From an uncultured Atopobium sp. (lineage in GTDB: Bacteria > Actinomycetota > Coriobacteriia > Coriobacteriales > Atopobiaceae), in contig CAKAPZ010000001.1 of assembly GCA_916720015.1 (NCBI GenBank), positions 1-31,945 on the forward strand: a stretch of DNA of 31,945 nucleotides, written 5' to 3'. The position numbers and the translations under genes are program-made. The notes below the pieces were generated by a model, which searched no databases, was not told where the DNA came from, and saw only the letters and a list, made by a program, of their open reading frames with translations. Shown here piece by piece: positions 24,378 through 31,945 of this stretch (position 1 is its first letter; each line of letters begins with the position of its first letter).

Positions 24378-25118
24378 ATGTTTAGGAAAAGAGAAAGATT
24401 TGAGCGCAGCGATGTTCCGCGTGAGAATCCCTATACCAACGTAATCGGCCTTGCTGTTGTTGTCATTGTTGCTGTTCTTGTAGGCATTGTTGTTGTAACT
24501 CTTTGGGATCGCGCGCAGCTTGAGTCTCACCTGGGAGATCACGGGCTTAACAAGGCTATAAAGAGCCAAAGTGTTTCAGGCAATCCGGATGGCACTACAC
24601 AATCTGATGATGACTTTCTTACCTATGCCGTTATCAGCACAAATTCGCTTAAGGCAGGGGAGTCGACGCTTCAGTCTATACGGCTTTTGGTCATTGATCG
24701 CACGCAGGGAACCGGACATATAGTGTCTATTCCTACTGATGTGTATGCAGAAGTAGACTCAAACGCTAAAACACTGGCAGATATTTACAAAGATGACGGT
24801 CAGAGCGCTTTTGTTAGCGCACTTGCTTCTGTCACCAACATCAAGATTACGCACGTTATCATTGCCACAGATGATGTGTGGGAGAAAATCTCGGCACTTT
24901 CTGGTTCGGGCGCTCGTTCACTGGTAAGTAATGCTTCTAGTTTGTTGTCTTCAATGATTACCGATATGAAGCCCAATCAGCTTCTTGAGCTTGTAGAGAT
25001 TGTGCAGCCAATTGGCGTGTCTAATCTTGAGCATGATGAAGCTCCTGTTGTTGAAGGTTCAAGTGGCACTACCGTTGACCCTACGGCCTTAGGAAAGCTT
25101 GTTGGCATGCTCGTATAG
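24378..25118 (+). CDS. Membrane-anchored LCP-like (LytR-CpsA-Psr) protein, degenerate
   Basis: The 246-residue product has a basic cytoplasmic N-terminus, one membrane segment (about 22-42) and an external domain. Residues 96-125 resemble the core strands of LCP proteins, which attach polysaccharides or teichoic acids to peptidoglycan: SIRLLVIDR, then HIVSIPTDVYAEV. Later KITHVIIATDDVWEKISAL matches the family pattern around the second core strand. Where active members have SIPRD, this protein has SIPTD (117-121), losing an arginine that binds the pyrophosphate, and it is shorter than usual (about 300 or more). It may be inactive or regulatory. AGGGAG precedes ATG 24378. The 197-base gap upstream shows no clear promoter. 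Family assignment is moderate. Confidence 0.55.
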   Translation: MFRKRERFERSDVPRENPYTNVIGLAVVVIVAVLVGIVVVTLWDRAQLESHLGDHGLNKAIKSQSVSGNPDGTTQSDDDFLTYAVISTNSLKAGESTLQSIRLLVIDRTQGTGHIVSIPTDVYAEVDSNAKTLADIYKDDGQSAFVSALASVTNIKITHVIIATDDVWEKISALSGSGARSLVSNASSLLSSMITDMKPNQLLELVEIVQPIGVSNLEHDEAPVVEGSSGTTVDPTALGKLVGMLV

Positions 25119-25168
25119 ACGTTATGGGCGTTGTGTGTAGCGCCGCTCCTACAAAACAGGTCAGATGT

Positions 25169-25278
25169 CCACATAACAGCAGTTAAACACGTTATGTGGA
25201 GAGATTTTGATAGAATAAAAATGTCTTTTTAATTCACTTTTTACGGGTAAACTGGTATCTAAAATTTAGGACCAGTTT
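25169..25278 (+). promoter_or_regulatory. Two inverted repeats upstream of a glycosyltransferase-like gene
   Basis: CCACATAAC (25169-25177) and GTTATGTGG (25191-25199) form a perfect 9-base inverted repeat with a 13-base loop; it could end transcription of the LCP-like gene (a short TTTT follows) or bind a regulator. AAACTGGT (25249-25256) and ACCAGTTT (25271-25278) enclose CTAAAATTTAG, giving a nearly continuous 30-base palindrome just before the next ribosome site. TAGAAT at 25211-25216 is a possible -10 box without a clear -35. Confidence 0.55.
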
Positions 25279-25290
25279 GGGGGATGTGGA

Positions 25291-26331
25291 ATGCACGAGC
25301 GCTCATACAATCCACATATGATTTCGGTTCTCATGGCCGCTGATAATGATGCTGATGCTATTAGAACGGTAATTAGGCAACTTCAAGAGCAGACATACCC
25401 TCATTGGGAGCTCATCATTGTTGATAACAGCTCCGACCCTCAGATTGCTCGCATGCTGGATAACCTTGCTAATCAAGAGCCTCGTTTAGATGTCCTGTGC
25501 CAATCGGGCATTAGCCATTTTGTTGCGCTTGAAATTGCTCAGGGTCGCGCTCGTGGAGCTTATACGCTTACTACTGAGCCTTCTTATAGGTTTAATCCCC
25601 ATGTTTTGCAGAAGCTCTATGCTGCAGCTACTGCCCTCGGTCCTGTTGGTTCATCTAAGGCGGCAGATATTGTTATTGCGCACATGAAAAACGCCAATTC
25701 ACCTATGGAATGCAAAAAGGCTTTTGGTGCAAAGGCTTCTGCGTTGTCGCAGGTATTTGAGGAGTCACAGCTTCCTTATTTGACGTCTATGAGCGGAAAG
25801 TTGTGCTCAACGCGTATTTTGACCGATATCAAACATGAGCCAGAGACTGATGGCGAATGCAATTTTGTAGGTTACTGTTTTGAGATTGCAAAAAATATCA
25901 CGTATGCTCCTGAGGCAATTTTTGTTGATGTACCAGCAGATTCTTCTAAGAAAGAAGAAACTATTACTGACGCTATGGATAAACTTACCCAAGAGCGTCA
26001 GGCACTTGGTGCTCTTGCCAAGCATCTTGGCTTTGCAAACTCCAAGAAAGTTCAAAAGTTGATTAGTCGTTATCTGATCAGCAAGCTTCTTAAGAACATG
26101 TATCCCGTTTTTAACGGAGAGTCCCAGCTCAGCCATGAGGAGAAAGAAAATCTGATTGTTAAGATTCTTTCTAATCCTGTAGCTCATCTGATTGTTACTG
26201 AGGCAACTTCTCCGCGATTGGTTGCTCACGCTTTGCTTGGTGCCATTTTGTCTACTACAACGCAGGCACGCTATGCCTATGCACGAAGAGCTGTATGGTA
26301 CGCACGCTTTATGCGTATACCACTTGCGTAA
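25291..26331 (+). CDS. Glycosyltransferase family 2-like protein lacking the DXD motif
   Basis: Residues 10-110 follow the GT-A fold of family 2 glycosyltransferases: MISVLMAADND, then WELIIVDNSSDP and ALEIAQGRARGAYTL. Where active enzymes carry the metal-binding DXD or DDD, this protein has TTEPS (94-98). The C-terminal 200 residues are mostly helical and match nothing I recognise. At 346 residues the length is normal. It could be an enzyme with an altered site or a partner of the neighbouring glycosyltransferases. The ATG follows GGGGGATG; an internal ATG at 25318 is possible. Its end faces the minus-strand gene at 26382 with 50 bases between. Confidence 0.65.
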   Translation: MHERSYNPHMISVLMAADNDADAIRTVIRQLQEQTYPHWELIIVDNSSDPQIARMLDNLANQEPRLDVLCQSGISHFVALEIAQGRARGAYTLTTEPSYRFNPHVLQKLYAAATALGPVGSSKAADIVIAHMKNANSPMECKKAFGAKASALSQVFEESQLPYLTSMSGKLCSTRILTDIKHEPETDGECNFVGYCFEIAKNITYAPEAIFVDVPADSSKKEETITDAMDKLTQERQALGALAKHLGFANSKKVQKLISRYLISKLLKNMYPVFNGESQLSHEEKENLIVKILSNPVAHLIVTEATSPRLVAHALLGAILSTTTQARYAYARRAVWYARFMRIPLA

Positions 26332-26381
26332 GTAACTTTGTGTAAGACAGGCCGGTATTAACCGCCTGATATTCGTCAGCC

Positions 26382-27548
26382 TTAGCGCCTATCCATAAGC
26401 GATTTGAATGTCTGTGCAATGCCGTCATTTTTGACGCGGAAGAACCCCTCTTTGGCTAGATAAGCATAGCGGGAAAACTTGTCATCTTTTGGCAAAGCAA
26501 TACCTCTTACCTGCGCAAAGAGCGCCTTACCGGTGCTCGAGATTGCTGGGTTTTCAAACACGTGCATTGCATCCATGCGCTCAAAGCTCTTGGCGAGAAG
26601 ATTGTGCACTTCTGAGTCAATCTGACCTGCAGCACCATGTTCTTCTCGCCAGATAAGTGCGTCTTTTGTGAGCAGTGCGTAGTTGATACCGCGCAGCGTG
26701 AGCGCGTTGAGCACTACGCCTGAGGTGATGTTGCGTGCATCCACAACGTCCATCATGTCATTCCAGCGCTCAAGTGGAATTTTGGGCTGACGCTGCGCAA
26801 AGGTGGCAGCTTCTGCATAGCCATTCTCGCGATAGTTGTAAAGCGCTGAGTCTGTGTACACCAAACGGGTACCACAGCAATGTGAAGCAATAAGGAAGGG
26901 GTTGTCTACCCAGCCTGCACCAGGGACTTCTTTAAAGCTGATGTTGTTCTGGGTCAAGAATTCTTTGCGATAGAGTGCCGTCCAAATGGCAGGATGGTGC
27001 AACAGAAGCTGAGCCATCTGGTCAATAGAACAGGGCTGATGCTTGGGTTTGACGCGGCCCTTATAAGCGCATGGAATCCTGTGCTCGCCAGAACCAGCAG
27101 CATTTTTTACCTGCGCTTTTACTCCTGCTCGACCGTTTTTCTGATTGCCAAACACACGCCAATACGCAGAACGTGCAATATCTACCTGGTCTTCTCCGCC
27201 GTTTGCTTGGATAAGATCAACAAGCTCTTGAACCATAGTTGGCTCAAGGTAATCGTCAGGCTCAACAATTCCTACCCATGTGCCGTGAGCTGCGGCAATA
27301 CCACGATTACACGTTGCTCCGTAGCCTTCGTTTTCTTTGTCTATGATGACAAGGCGCCCATCGCGGGCAGCATATGCTTCTAAAAGAGCTAAAGACGAGT
27401 CAGTTGAGCCGTCGTTTAAGCAAATAATCTCCAGGTTGGTATAGCTCTGCGATTGAATGCTTGCTAGGCACTGCTCCAGATAGTCCGCAACGTTATATAT
27501 AGGCACAACAAGAGAAACCAGGGGTTGGTGGTTTTGCGTGTGACTCAT
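26382..27548 (-). CDS. Glycosyltransferase family 2
   Basis: The product probably adds a sugar to a cell-surface glycan from a nucleotide-sugar donor. The N-terminal GT-A domain is complete: SLVVPIYNVADYLEQCLASI, LNDGSTDSS (45-53), GYGATCNRGI and the metal-binding region EPDD (96-99). Its 388 residues include a C-terminal domain of unknown role. It resembles WcaA/EpsJ-like enzymes of exopolysaccharide or teichoic acid synthesis; donor and acceptor cannot be told. AAAGGAG precedes the start. It is the only minus-strand gene in the window and shares a 73-base divergent promoter region with the next gene. Confidence 0.9.
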   Translation of the reverse strand: MSHTQNHQPLVSLVVPIYNVADYLEQCLASIQSQSYTNLEIICLNDGSTDSSLALLEAYAARDGRLVIIDKENEGYGATCNRGIAAAHGTWVGIVEPDDYLEPTMVQELVDLIQANGGEDQVDIARSAYWRVFGNQKNGRAGVKAQVKNAAGSGEHRIPCAYKGRVKPKHQPCSIDQMAQLLLHHPAIWTALYRKEFLTQNNISFKEVPGAGWVDNPFLIASHCCGTRLVYTDSALYNYRENGYAEAATFAQRQPKIPLERWNDMMDVVDARNITSGVVLNALTLRGINYALLTKDALIWREEHGAAGQIDSEVHNLLAKSFERMDAMHVFENPAISSTGKALFAQVRGIALPKDDKFSRYAYLAKEGFFRVKNDGIAQTFKSLMDRR

Positions 27549-27621
27549 CTAAACTCCTTTTGATTGCTGCTCTATACTATATAGGCACTAACCCACTCAC
27601 GAAGTCACATTTTGGGGAAAT

Positions 27622-28611
27622 ATGAAGCGCACTGCTCTTGTCATAGTTACCTTCAAACGCCAGGAACTGCTCTCTAACCTGCTTAATTCCATTACGCAGC
27701 TTACGCAGGCACCATGGCGCATCATTGTTGTGGACAACGAGAACTCCTCCGAAACAGCCTCACTTGTGTCTGACTTTTCCGAGAAGGTCAAAACCTTGTG
27801 GGGAGAAACCACTACAGATCCTGATGTTCATGGAGGAACCAATCGCGTGTGCTACGTACCTATGGAGCAAAATACCGGCGGTTCTGGTGGCTTCTCTGAG
27901 GGTGTGCGCGTAGGTTATGAGCTGGGCGCTGAGTGGTTCTGGGTTATGGACGATGACGTAGCCGTGCTACCTGACGGTCTTGATAAGCTTGAGGCATGGT
28001 CAGACAAGGCTGAGGTCATCCAGGGCCAGCGCTACGACTTTGATGGCGGTCCTTTCTTCTGGCAGTATCGTTTTAGTACCGCTTTGGGCATCTATAATCC
28101 GCTGGCAAAGGCCGGTTTTGATGGCGTTGCGTACCGTGAGTGCAATGTGATGTGCTTTGAGGGTGCCTGCTTTAAGCGCTCTGTAGTGCAGAAGATTGGC
28201 CTGCCTGATGCGCGTTTCTTTATCTACTGGGACGATGCTCTATACGGCTATTTGGCCAGCAAGGTAACGCAGCCTATTTTGATTCCAGACTTTGTTCTTT
28301 CAAGATGTCGAGAAGTTCCTGGTCAGAGCATTGGTTCTGTGCGCCAGCTTAATTCAACTTCTGATATGACGCGCTATTACATCACACGTAACCGCGGCTA
28401 TATTGCTCGTTACTTCCAGGTTCATGGTGATTACAATCCCGTGCTCTTTGGCGTTGGTACTGCGCTGACCTTTGCAAAAGAGATTATTCGACTCATCTTG
28501 GTAGATAGAGTGCACTTCTCGTCTGGTCTTTCTTGCCTTATTAAGGGTTGGAAGGATGCACGCCTTATCTATAAAGACGCAACCTGGCGTCCACAGCCTC
28601 CACTAGACTAG
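27622..28611 (+). CDS. GlfT-like family 2 glycosyltransferase
   Basis: The 329-residue product starts with a GT-A fold (ALVIVTFKRQELLSNLL, IIVVDNENSS). It carries NTGGSGGFSEGVRVGYE (84-100), the DDD triad (110-112) and YWDD (202-205), a pattern shared with galactofuranosyl- and rhamnosyltransferases of the GlfT type. It probably extends a surface polysaccharide or lipid-linked glycan; the sugar is not certain. The ATG is preceded by GGGGAA. The upstream gap holds an AT-rich core (TATACTATATAG, about 27573-27584) suited to divergent promoters. A terminator closes it. Confidence 0.88.
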   Translation: MKRTALVIVTFKRQELLSNLLNSITQLTQAPWRIIVVDNENSSETASLVSDFSEKVKTLWGETTTDPDVHGGTNRVCYVPMEQNTGGSGGFSEGVRVGYELGAEWFWVMDDDVAVLPDGLDKLEAWSDKAEVIQGQRYDFDGGPFFWQYRFSTALGIYNPLAKAGFDGVAYRECNVMCFEGACFKRSVVQKIGLPDARFFIYWDDALYGYLASKVTQPILIPDFVLSRCREVPGQSIGSVRQLNSTSDMTRYYITRNRGYIARYFQVHGDYNPVLFGVGTALTFAKEIIRLILVDRVHFSSGLSCLIKGWKDARLIYKDATWRPQPPLD

Positions 28612-28616
28612 CCACC

Positions 28617-28644
28617 AAAGCCGACATTTTGTGTCGGCTTTTTT
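28617..28644 (+). terminator. Intrinsic terminator after the GlfT-like gene
   Basis: AAAGCCGACA (28617-28626) pairs perfectly with TGTCGGCTTT (28632-28641) around TTTTG, followed by a T-run. It lies five bases after the stop codon. Beyond it, 28645-28850 is an AT-rich stretch with no gene seen. Confidence 0.9.
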
Positions 28645-28853
28645 AGTCCCCAAACGCTCAACAAAAGTGAGCGCTGAGGGACGAATTGTGGGGCATTTGT
28701 GAAAGGCGACGAATGCCTACATACAAAAAATCGAATTATTTTTTGACCATTAATAAATTTTGTAATTAGCGAAGTTTCTAGCTAATTTTCTACCTGCAGA
28801 GATATTGATTGCCATAACGTGTCAATACATAATTTTGTATTCGTGTGGAAATT

Positions 28854-28901
28854 TCACAATATATTGTTATAGTTCTCGAACCCAAACACTATAAGTTGTG
28901 G
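28854..28901 (+). promoter_or_regulatory. Tandem NrdR boxes at the nrdD promoter
   Basis: NrdR represses ribonucleotide reductase genes by binding two 16-base boxes with consensus ACACWATATATWGTGT. Box 1 (28854-28869) and box 2 (28886-28901) each match 13 of 16 positions, and their centres are 32 bases apart, about three helical turns, as is usual for NrdR. Box 2 overlaps TATAAG (28890-28895), the likely -10 element. This is sequence-based inference; the nrdR gene is not in the window. Confidence 0.75.
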
Positions 28902-28914
28902 CATAGTAGTTTCC

Positions 28915-29008
28915 ATCACACAAGCGGGTTCCCAACTACTTCGCTTAGGCAAAAGCTTAGGAACCGCAGTGATAATCCAATTAAACACGCATGAAAGCGT
29001 TGCTTTCA
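28915..29008 (+). promoter_or_regulatory. Structured 5' leader of nrdD
   Basis: A long-range stem pairs ATCAC (28915-28919) with GTGAT (28969-28973), and inside it GCGG-TTCC (28924-28932, one bulged G) with GGAACCGC (28960-28967). The enclosed 27 bases contain GCTTAGG twice. A second perfect hairpin, TGAAAGC/GCTTTCA (28992-28998 with 29002-29008), ends about 27 bases before the ATG. There is no T-run. It does not match a riboswitch class that I can recognise. Confidence 0.55.
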
Positions 29009-29034
29009 CCAACGTTTGTTCAAGGAGTTTGCAC

Positions 29035-31257
29035 ATGAAGATTATCAAGCGCAATGGCTCAGAGGTTACCTTCGAGGTAGAGAAGATTGTTAACGCAATC
29101 GCTAAGGCTAACGCAGAGGTCCCTGAGGATCAGCGCCTGACTGAGCGTGAGATTCAGTTTGCTTCTCTCAACGTTACCGATGAGTGCGAGAAGGCTGGAC
29201 ACACCGTCACCGTCGAGGAGGTCCAGGACCTTGTCGAGGATCAGCTCATGGCTCTTGACCGCTTTGAGGTTGCTCGTAAGTACATCATTTACCGCTACAT
29301 TCAGAACCAGAAGCGTCACAAGAACACCACTGATGACAAGATTCTGTCTCTGATTGAGTGCAACAACGAGGAAGTCAAGCAGGAGAACTCCAACAAGAAT
29401 CCTACTGTTGTTTCTGTTCAGCGTGACTACATGGCTGGTGAGGTTTCTAAGGACCTCGTTCAGCGTGAGCTTCTTCCAGAGGATATTGTTGCTGCTCACA
29501 ACGAGGGTCTTATCCACTTCCACGATTCCGATTACTTTGCACAGCACATGCACAACTGTGACCTCATCAACCTTGATGACATGCTGCAGAACGGCACTGT
29601 TATCTCTGGTACTCTGATTGAGCGTCCACACAGCTTCTCCACTGCATGCAACATTGCAACTCAGATTATTGCTCAGGTAGCATCCTGCCAGTACGGTGGT
29701 CAGTCCATCTCCTTGGCTCACCTTGCTCCATTTGTTGATGTTTCTCGTAAGAAGATCCGCAAGACCGTTATGGAGGAGATGAACTCCGTCGGTGTTGAGC
29801 TCTCTGCTGAGCAGCTCAACGAGATGGTTGAGAAGCGCCTTCGTGATGAGGTTTCTCGTGGCGTTCAGACCATTCAGTACCAGGTTGTCACTTTGATGAC
29901 CACCAACGGCCAGGCTCCTTTCATTACTGTCTTCATGTATCTCAATGAGGCAAAGAATGAGCAGGAGAAGCAGGATCTTGCACTCATCATCGAGGAGATG
30001 CTCCGTCAGCGTTACCAGGGCGTAAAGAACGAGGAGGGTGTCTGGATTACTCCTGCATTCCCTAAGCTCATCTACGTTCTTGAAGAGGACAACGTTTACG
30101 AGGATTCCAAGTACTACTACCTCACTCAGATGGCTGCAAAGTGCACCGCTCGCCGCCTTGTCCCTGACTACATCTCTGAGAAGAAGATGAAGGAGTACAA
30201 GCTTTCTAAGGGCGAGAAGGAAGGCGAGGGCGATACCTTCACTTGCATGGGCTGCCGTTCCTTCCTGACTCCAGACCGTTCTGGTAATGGCTTCAACAAC
30301 GTTGCTCGCGCAAAGAACTATGAGCCAAACAAGCCTAAGTATTACGGCCGCTTCAACCAGGGTGTTGTAACCATCAACCTTCCTGATGTTGCTCTTTCTG
30401 CTGGTCGCGATATGGACAAATTCTGGAAGATCTTTGATGAGCGTCTTGAGCTTTGCCACCGCGCACTTCGTGCTCGTCACGATCGCCTGAAGGGTACTCT
30501 GTCCGATGCTGCTCCAATCCTTTGGCAGTACGGCGCACTTGCTCGTCTGGACAAGGGTGAGGTTATCGATCCTTTGCTTTACGGCGGATACTCCACTATC
30601 TCCCTTGGTTATGCAGGTCTGTACGAGTGCGTTAAGGCTATGACTGGTCACAGCCACACCGATAAAGAGGCAACTCCATTTGCACTCCAGGTTATGCAGC
30701 ACATGAATGATAAGTGCACCGAGTGGAAGGAAGCAGAGGATATCGACTACTCCCTCTACGGAACCCCTCTTGAGTCCACTACCTACAAGTTTGCTAAGGC
30801 ACTTCAGCGTCGCTTTGGTGTTATCCCAGGCATCACCGATAAGGGTTACATCACCAACAGCTACCACGTCCACGTTGCAGAAGAGATTGACGCATTCCAG
30901 AAGCTTCAGTTTGAGTCTGAGTTCCAGCGTCTTTCCCCAGGTGGAGCTATCTCTTACGTTGAGGTTCCTAACATGCAGGACAACATCGAGGCTGTCCTCA
31001 GCGTCATGCAGTTCATCTACGACCACATCATGTATGCAGAGCTCAACACCAAGTCTGACTTCTGCCAGGAGTGCGGTTATGACGGTGAGATTCAGATTGT
31101 CGAGGAGGACGGTAAGCTGGTTTGGGAGTGCCCACACTGCGGCAACCGTGACCAGACCAAGATGAATGTTGCTCGTCGTACCTGCGGCTACATTGGTACC
31201 CAGTTCTGGAACCAGGGCCGTACCCAGGAGATCAAGGACCGCGTCCTTCACCTCTAA
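29035..31257 (+). CDS. nrdD: Anaerobic (class III) ribonucleoside-triphosphate reductase
   Basis: NrdD reduces ribonucleoside triphosphates to deoxyribonucleotides without oxygen, using a glycyl radical and formate as reductant in the known class. The 740-residue product has an N-terminal ATP-cone (KIIKRNGSEVTFEVEKIVNA), the core finger-loop barrel, a zinc site near the C-terminus (CQECG ... CPHCG) and the glycyl radical site RRTCGYIGTQ with Gly at about 718. ATG 29035 is preferred because AAGGAG lies upstream and the ATP-cone begins there; an earlier GTG at 28969 falls in the structured leader. Strong codon bias indicates high expression. The activase NrdG follows. Confidence 0.98.
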   Translation: MKIIKRNGSEVTFEVEKIVNAIAKANAEVPEDQRLTEREIQFASLNVTDECEKAGHTVTVEEVQDLVEDQLMALDRFEVARKYIIYRYIQNQKRHKNTTDDKILSLIECNNEEVKQENSNKNPTVVSVQRDYMAGEVSKDLVQRELLPEDIVAAHNEGLIHFHDSDYFAQHMHNCDLINLDDMLQNGTVISGTLIERPHSFSTACNIATQIIAQVASCQYGGQSISLAHLAPFVDVSRKKIRKTVMEEMNSVGVELSAEQLNEMVEKRLRDEVSRGVQTIQYQVVTLMTTNGQAPFITVFMYLNEAKNEQEKQDLALIIEEMLRQRYQGVKNEEGVWITPAFPKLIYVLEEDNVYEDSKYYYLTQMAAKCTARRLVPDYISEKKMKEYKLSKGEKEGEGDTFTCMGCRSFLTPDRSGNGFNNVARAKNYEPNKPKYYGRFNQGVVTINLPDVALSAGRDMDKFWKIFDERLELCHRALRARHDRLKGTLSDAAPILWQYGALARLDKGEVIDPLLYGGYSTISLGYAGLYECVKAMTGHSHTDKEATPFALQVMQHMNDKCTEWKEAEDIDYSLYGTPLESTTYKFAKALQRRFGVIPGITDKGYITNSYHVHVAEEIDAFQKLQFESEFQRLSPGGAISYVEVPNMQDNIEAVLSVMQFIYDHIMYAELNTKSDFCQECGYDGEIQIVEEDGKLVWECPHCGNRDQTKMNVARRTCGYIGTQFWNQGRTQEIKDRVLHL

Positions 31258-31273
31258 GATTTATGTACTAGAC

Positions 31274-31316
31274 AAACGAGCAGAAGAGCGCTTTGGCCCT
31301 TCTGCTCGTTTTTATT
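31274..31316 (+). terminator. Terminator-like hairpin between nrdD and nrdG
   Basis: AAACGAGCAGAAG (31274-31286) and CTTCTGCTCGTTT (31299-31311) form a perfect 13-base stem, followed by TTATTAT. It lies between two genes whose products act together, 55 bases before the nrdG start. Readthrough would give less activase than reductase. Confidence 0.88.
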
Positions 31317-31370
31317 ATCTCTATCAGGTAACATCCACAATATGCGGAAGTTACCCATCAAAGGTTATGT

Positions 31371-31913
31371 ATGAACTATTCAAATATTAAGTTTTCAGAC
31401 ATTGCAAACGGTGTTGGCGTAAGAACAACTCTGTTTGTTTCAGGTTGTCGCCTGCACTGTGAAGGCTGCTTTAATTACGAGGCATGGGACTTCAAGAGCG
31501 GAGGAGAGTTTACTCCAGAAGTTGAGCAAGAGATTATTGATTCGCTTGCACCTGTCTATATCAACGGTCTTTCCATTCTGGGCGGAGAACCATTTGAGCC
31601 AGAAAACCAAGAAGGCCTTGTTGAGTTTGTCGAGAAGGTCAGAGCTACCTATCCACAAAAGAGCATCTGGATGTATTCAGGTCACACCTGGGATCAGCTG
31701 ACCGAGGGAAAGTGGCACACAGAGTACACTGATCGCATTCTGTCTTGTATAGATGTTCTGGTAGATGGCCCATGGGTTCAGAGTCTTCACGATATTACGC
31801 TGCGCTTTAGAGGCTCTTCCAACCAGCGTCTTATTGATGTCCCTAAAACACTGGCCTCAGGAGAGGTTACCCTTTGGTCCGACGGACCAATGCTGAGCTC
31901 TCGAGAGATGTAA
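31371..31913 (+). CDS. nrdG: Anaerobic ribonucleotide reductase activase (radical SAM)
   Basis: NrdG uses S-adenosylmethionine and a [4Fe-4S] cluster to form the glycyl radical of NrdD. The cluster motif CxxxCxxC is present as CRLHCEGC (Cys26, Cys30, Cys33), followed by the SAM-binding GGEP (ILGGEPFEP). The 180-residue length is typical. AAAGG lies upstream of the ATG; a second ATG at 31367 opens only a seven-codon frame. The window ends 32 bases after the stop, within what may be the left arm of a terminator (AAAAAGCCCGCG). Confidence 0.96.
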   Translation: MNYSNIKFSDIANGVGVRTTLFVSGCRLHCEGCFNYEAWDFKSGGEFTPEVEQEIIDSLAPVYINGLSILGGEPFEPENQEGLVEFVEKVRATYPQKSIWMYSGHTWDQLTEGKWHTEYTDRILSCIDVLVDGPWVQSLHDITLRFRGSSNQRLIDVPKTLASGEVTLWSDGPMLSSREM

Positions 31914-31945
31914 AAGCTGCTTATCGCATTAAAAAGCCCGCGTCT

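Noticed and set aside
26332..26381. Possible bidirectional terminator between convergent glycosyltransferase genes
   Set aside because: Only a short CGGT/ACCG stem is visible and there is no T-run in either direction.
28645..28850. Possible gene in the AT-rich gap before the NrdR boxes
   Set aside because: No open frame of useful length with a ribosome site is seen; it appears to be plain intergenic DNA.
29059..31251. A 730-codon open frame on the minus strand opposite nrdD
   Set aside because: Same cause as for fusA: codon bias of the sense gene removes stops on the other strand. No recognisable protein features.
1..31945. tRNA or rRNA genes, insertion sequences, phage attachment sites
   Set aside because: No cloverleaf-like sequence, transposase frame, terminal inverted repeat with target duplication or integrase was recognised anywhere in the window.

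Overview
The window is a chromosomal segment dominated by translation genes. It holds the str, S10, spc and alpha ribosomal-protein clusters almost end to end, followed by an ECF transporter module, truA, a small cell-envelope group and an anaerobic ribonucleotide reductase locus. The organism is most likely an anaerobic actinobacterium of the class Coriobacteriia, and within it an Atopobium/Lancefieldella-like genus. This rests on moderate GC content, Actinobacteria-like ribosomal protein sequences (an acidic Glu/Ala-rich tail on L17, rpsD next to rpoA), a Firmicutes-like rplQ-ecfA-ecfT-truA order and a class III ribonucleotide reductase. The genus is an inference and no database was consulted.

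Layout. 1-3540: a consensus-like promoter, then rpsL, rpsG, fusA and rpsJ, closed by a strong terminator. tuf is absent and rpsJ (S10) sits in the str cluster. 3541-4863: an AT-rich non-ribosomal insert with two arrays of imperfect repeats spaced about 31 bp and one low-molecular-weight tyrosine phosphatase gene, then a new promoter. 4864-10528: rplC, rplD, rplW, rplB, rpsS, rplV, rpsC, rplP, rpmC, rpsQ, rplN and rplX, closed by a terminator. 10834-15651: rplE, rpsZ, rpsH, rplF, rplR, rpsE, rpmD, rplO and secY, followed by a terminator-like hairpin. 15719-17130: adk and map. 17180-20671: a probable promoter, then infA, rpmJ, rpsM, rpsK, rpsD, rpoA and rplQ, and a terminator. 20691-24180: a fused two-ATPase EcfA protein, EcfT and truA. 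24378-28611: a membrane-anchored LCP-like protein and three family-2-type glycosyltransferases, the middle one on the minus strand. 28854-31913: tandem NrdR boxes, a structured leader, nrdD, a terminator-like hairpin and nrdG.

How it works together. The ribosomal genes are tightly packed with one-base or four-base overlaps and strong Shine-Dalgarno sites. The few larger gaps (rplW-rplB, rpsQ-rplN, rplX-rplE, rplE-rpsZ, rplF-rplR, infA-rpmJ) are not empty: each holds one or more strong stem-loops. Intrinsic terminators lie inside otherwise continuous clusters (rplX/rplE, secY/adk, rplQ/ecfA, nrdD/nrdG). Three of these leave little or no room for a new promoter, so they probably act as partial terminators that lower transcription from highly to moderately expressed genes. 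The envelope genes (LCP-like, three glycosyltransferases) probably serve surface polysaccharide synthesis. nrdD and nrdG supply deoxyribonucleotides under anaerobiosis and look controlled by NrdR.

Most of the window is conserved housekeeping DNA. The least explained parts are the phased repeats at 3560-3836, the chain of stem-loops between ribosomal genes, a recurring TTCTCGC word in intergenic DNA, and the nrdD leader.
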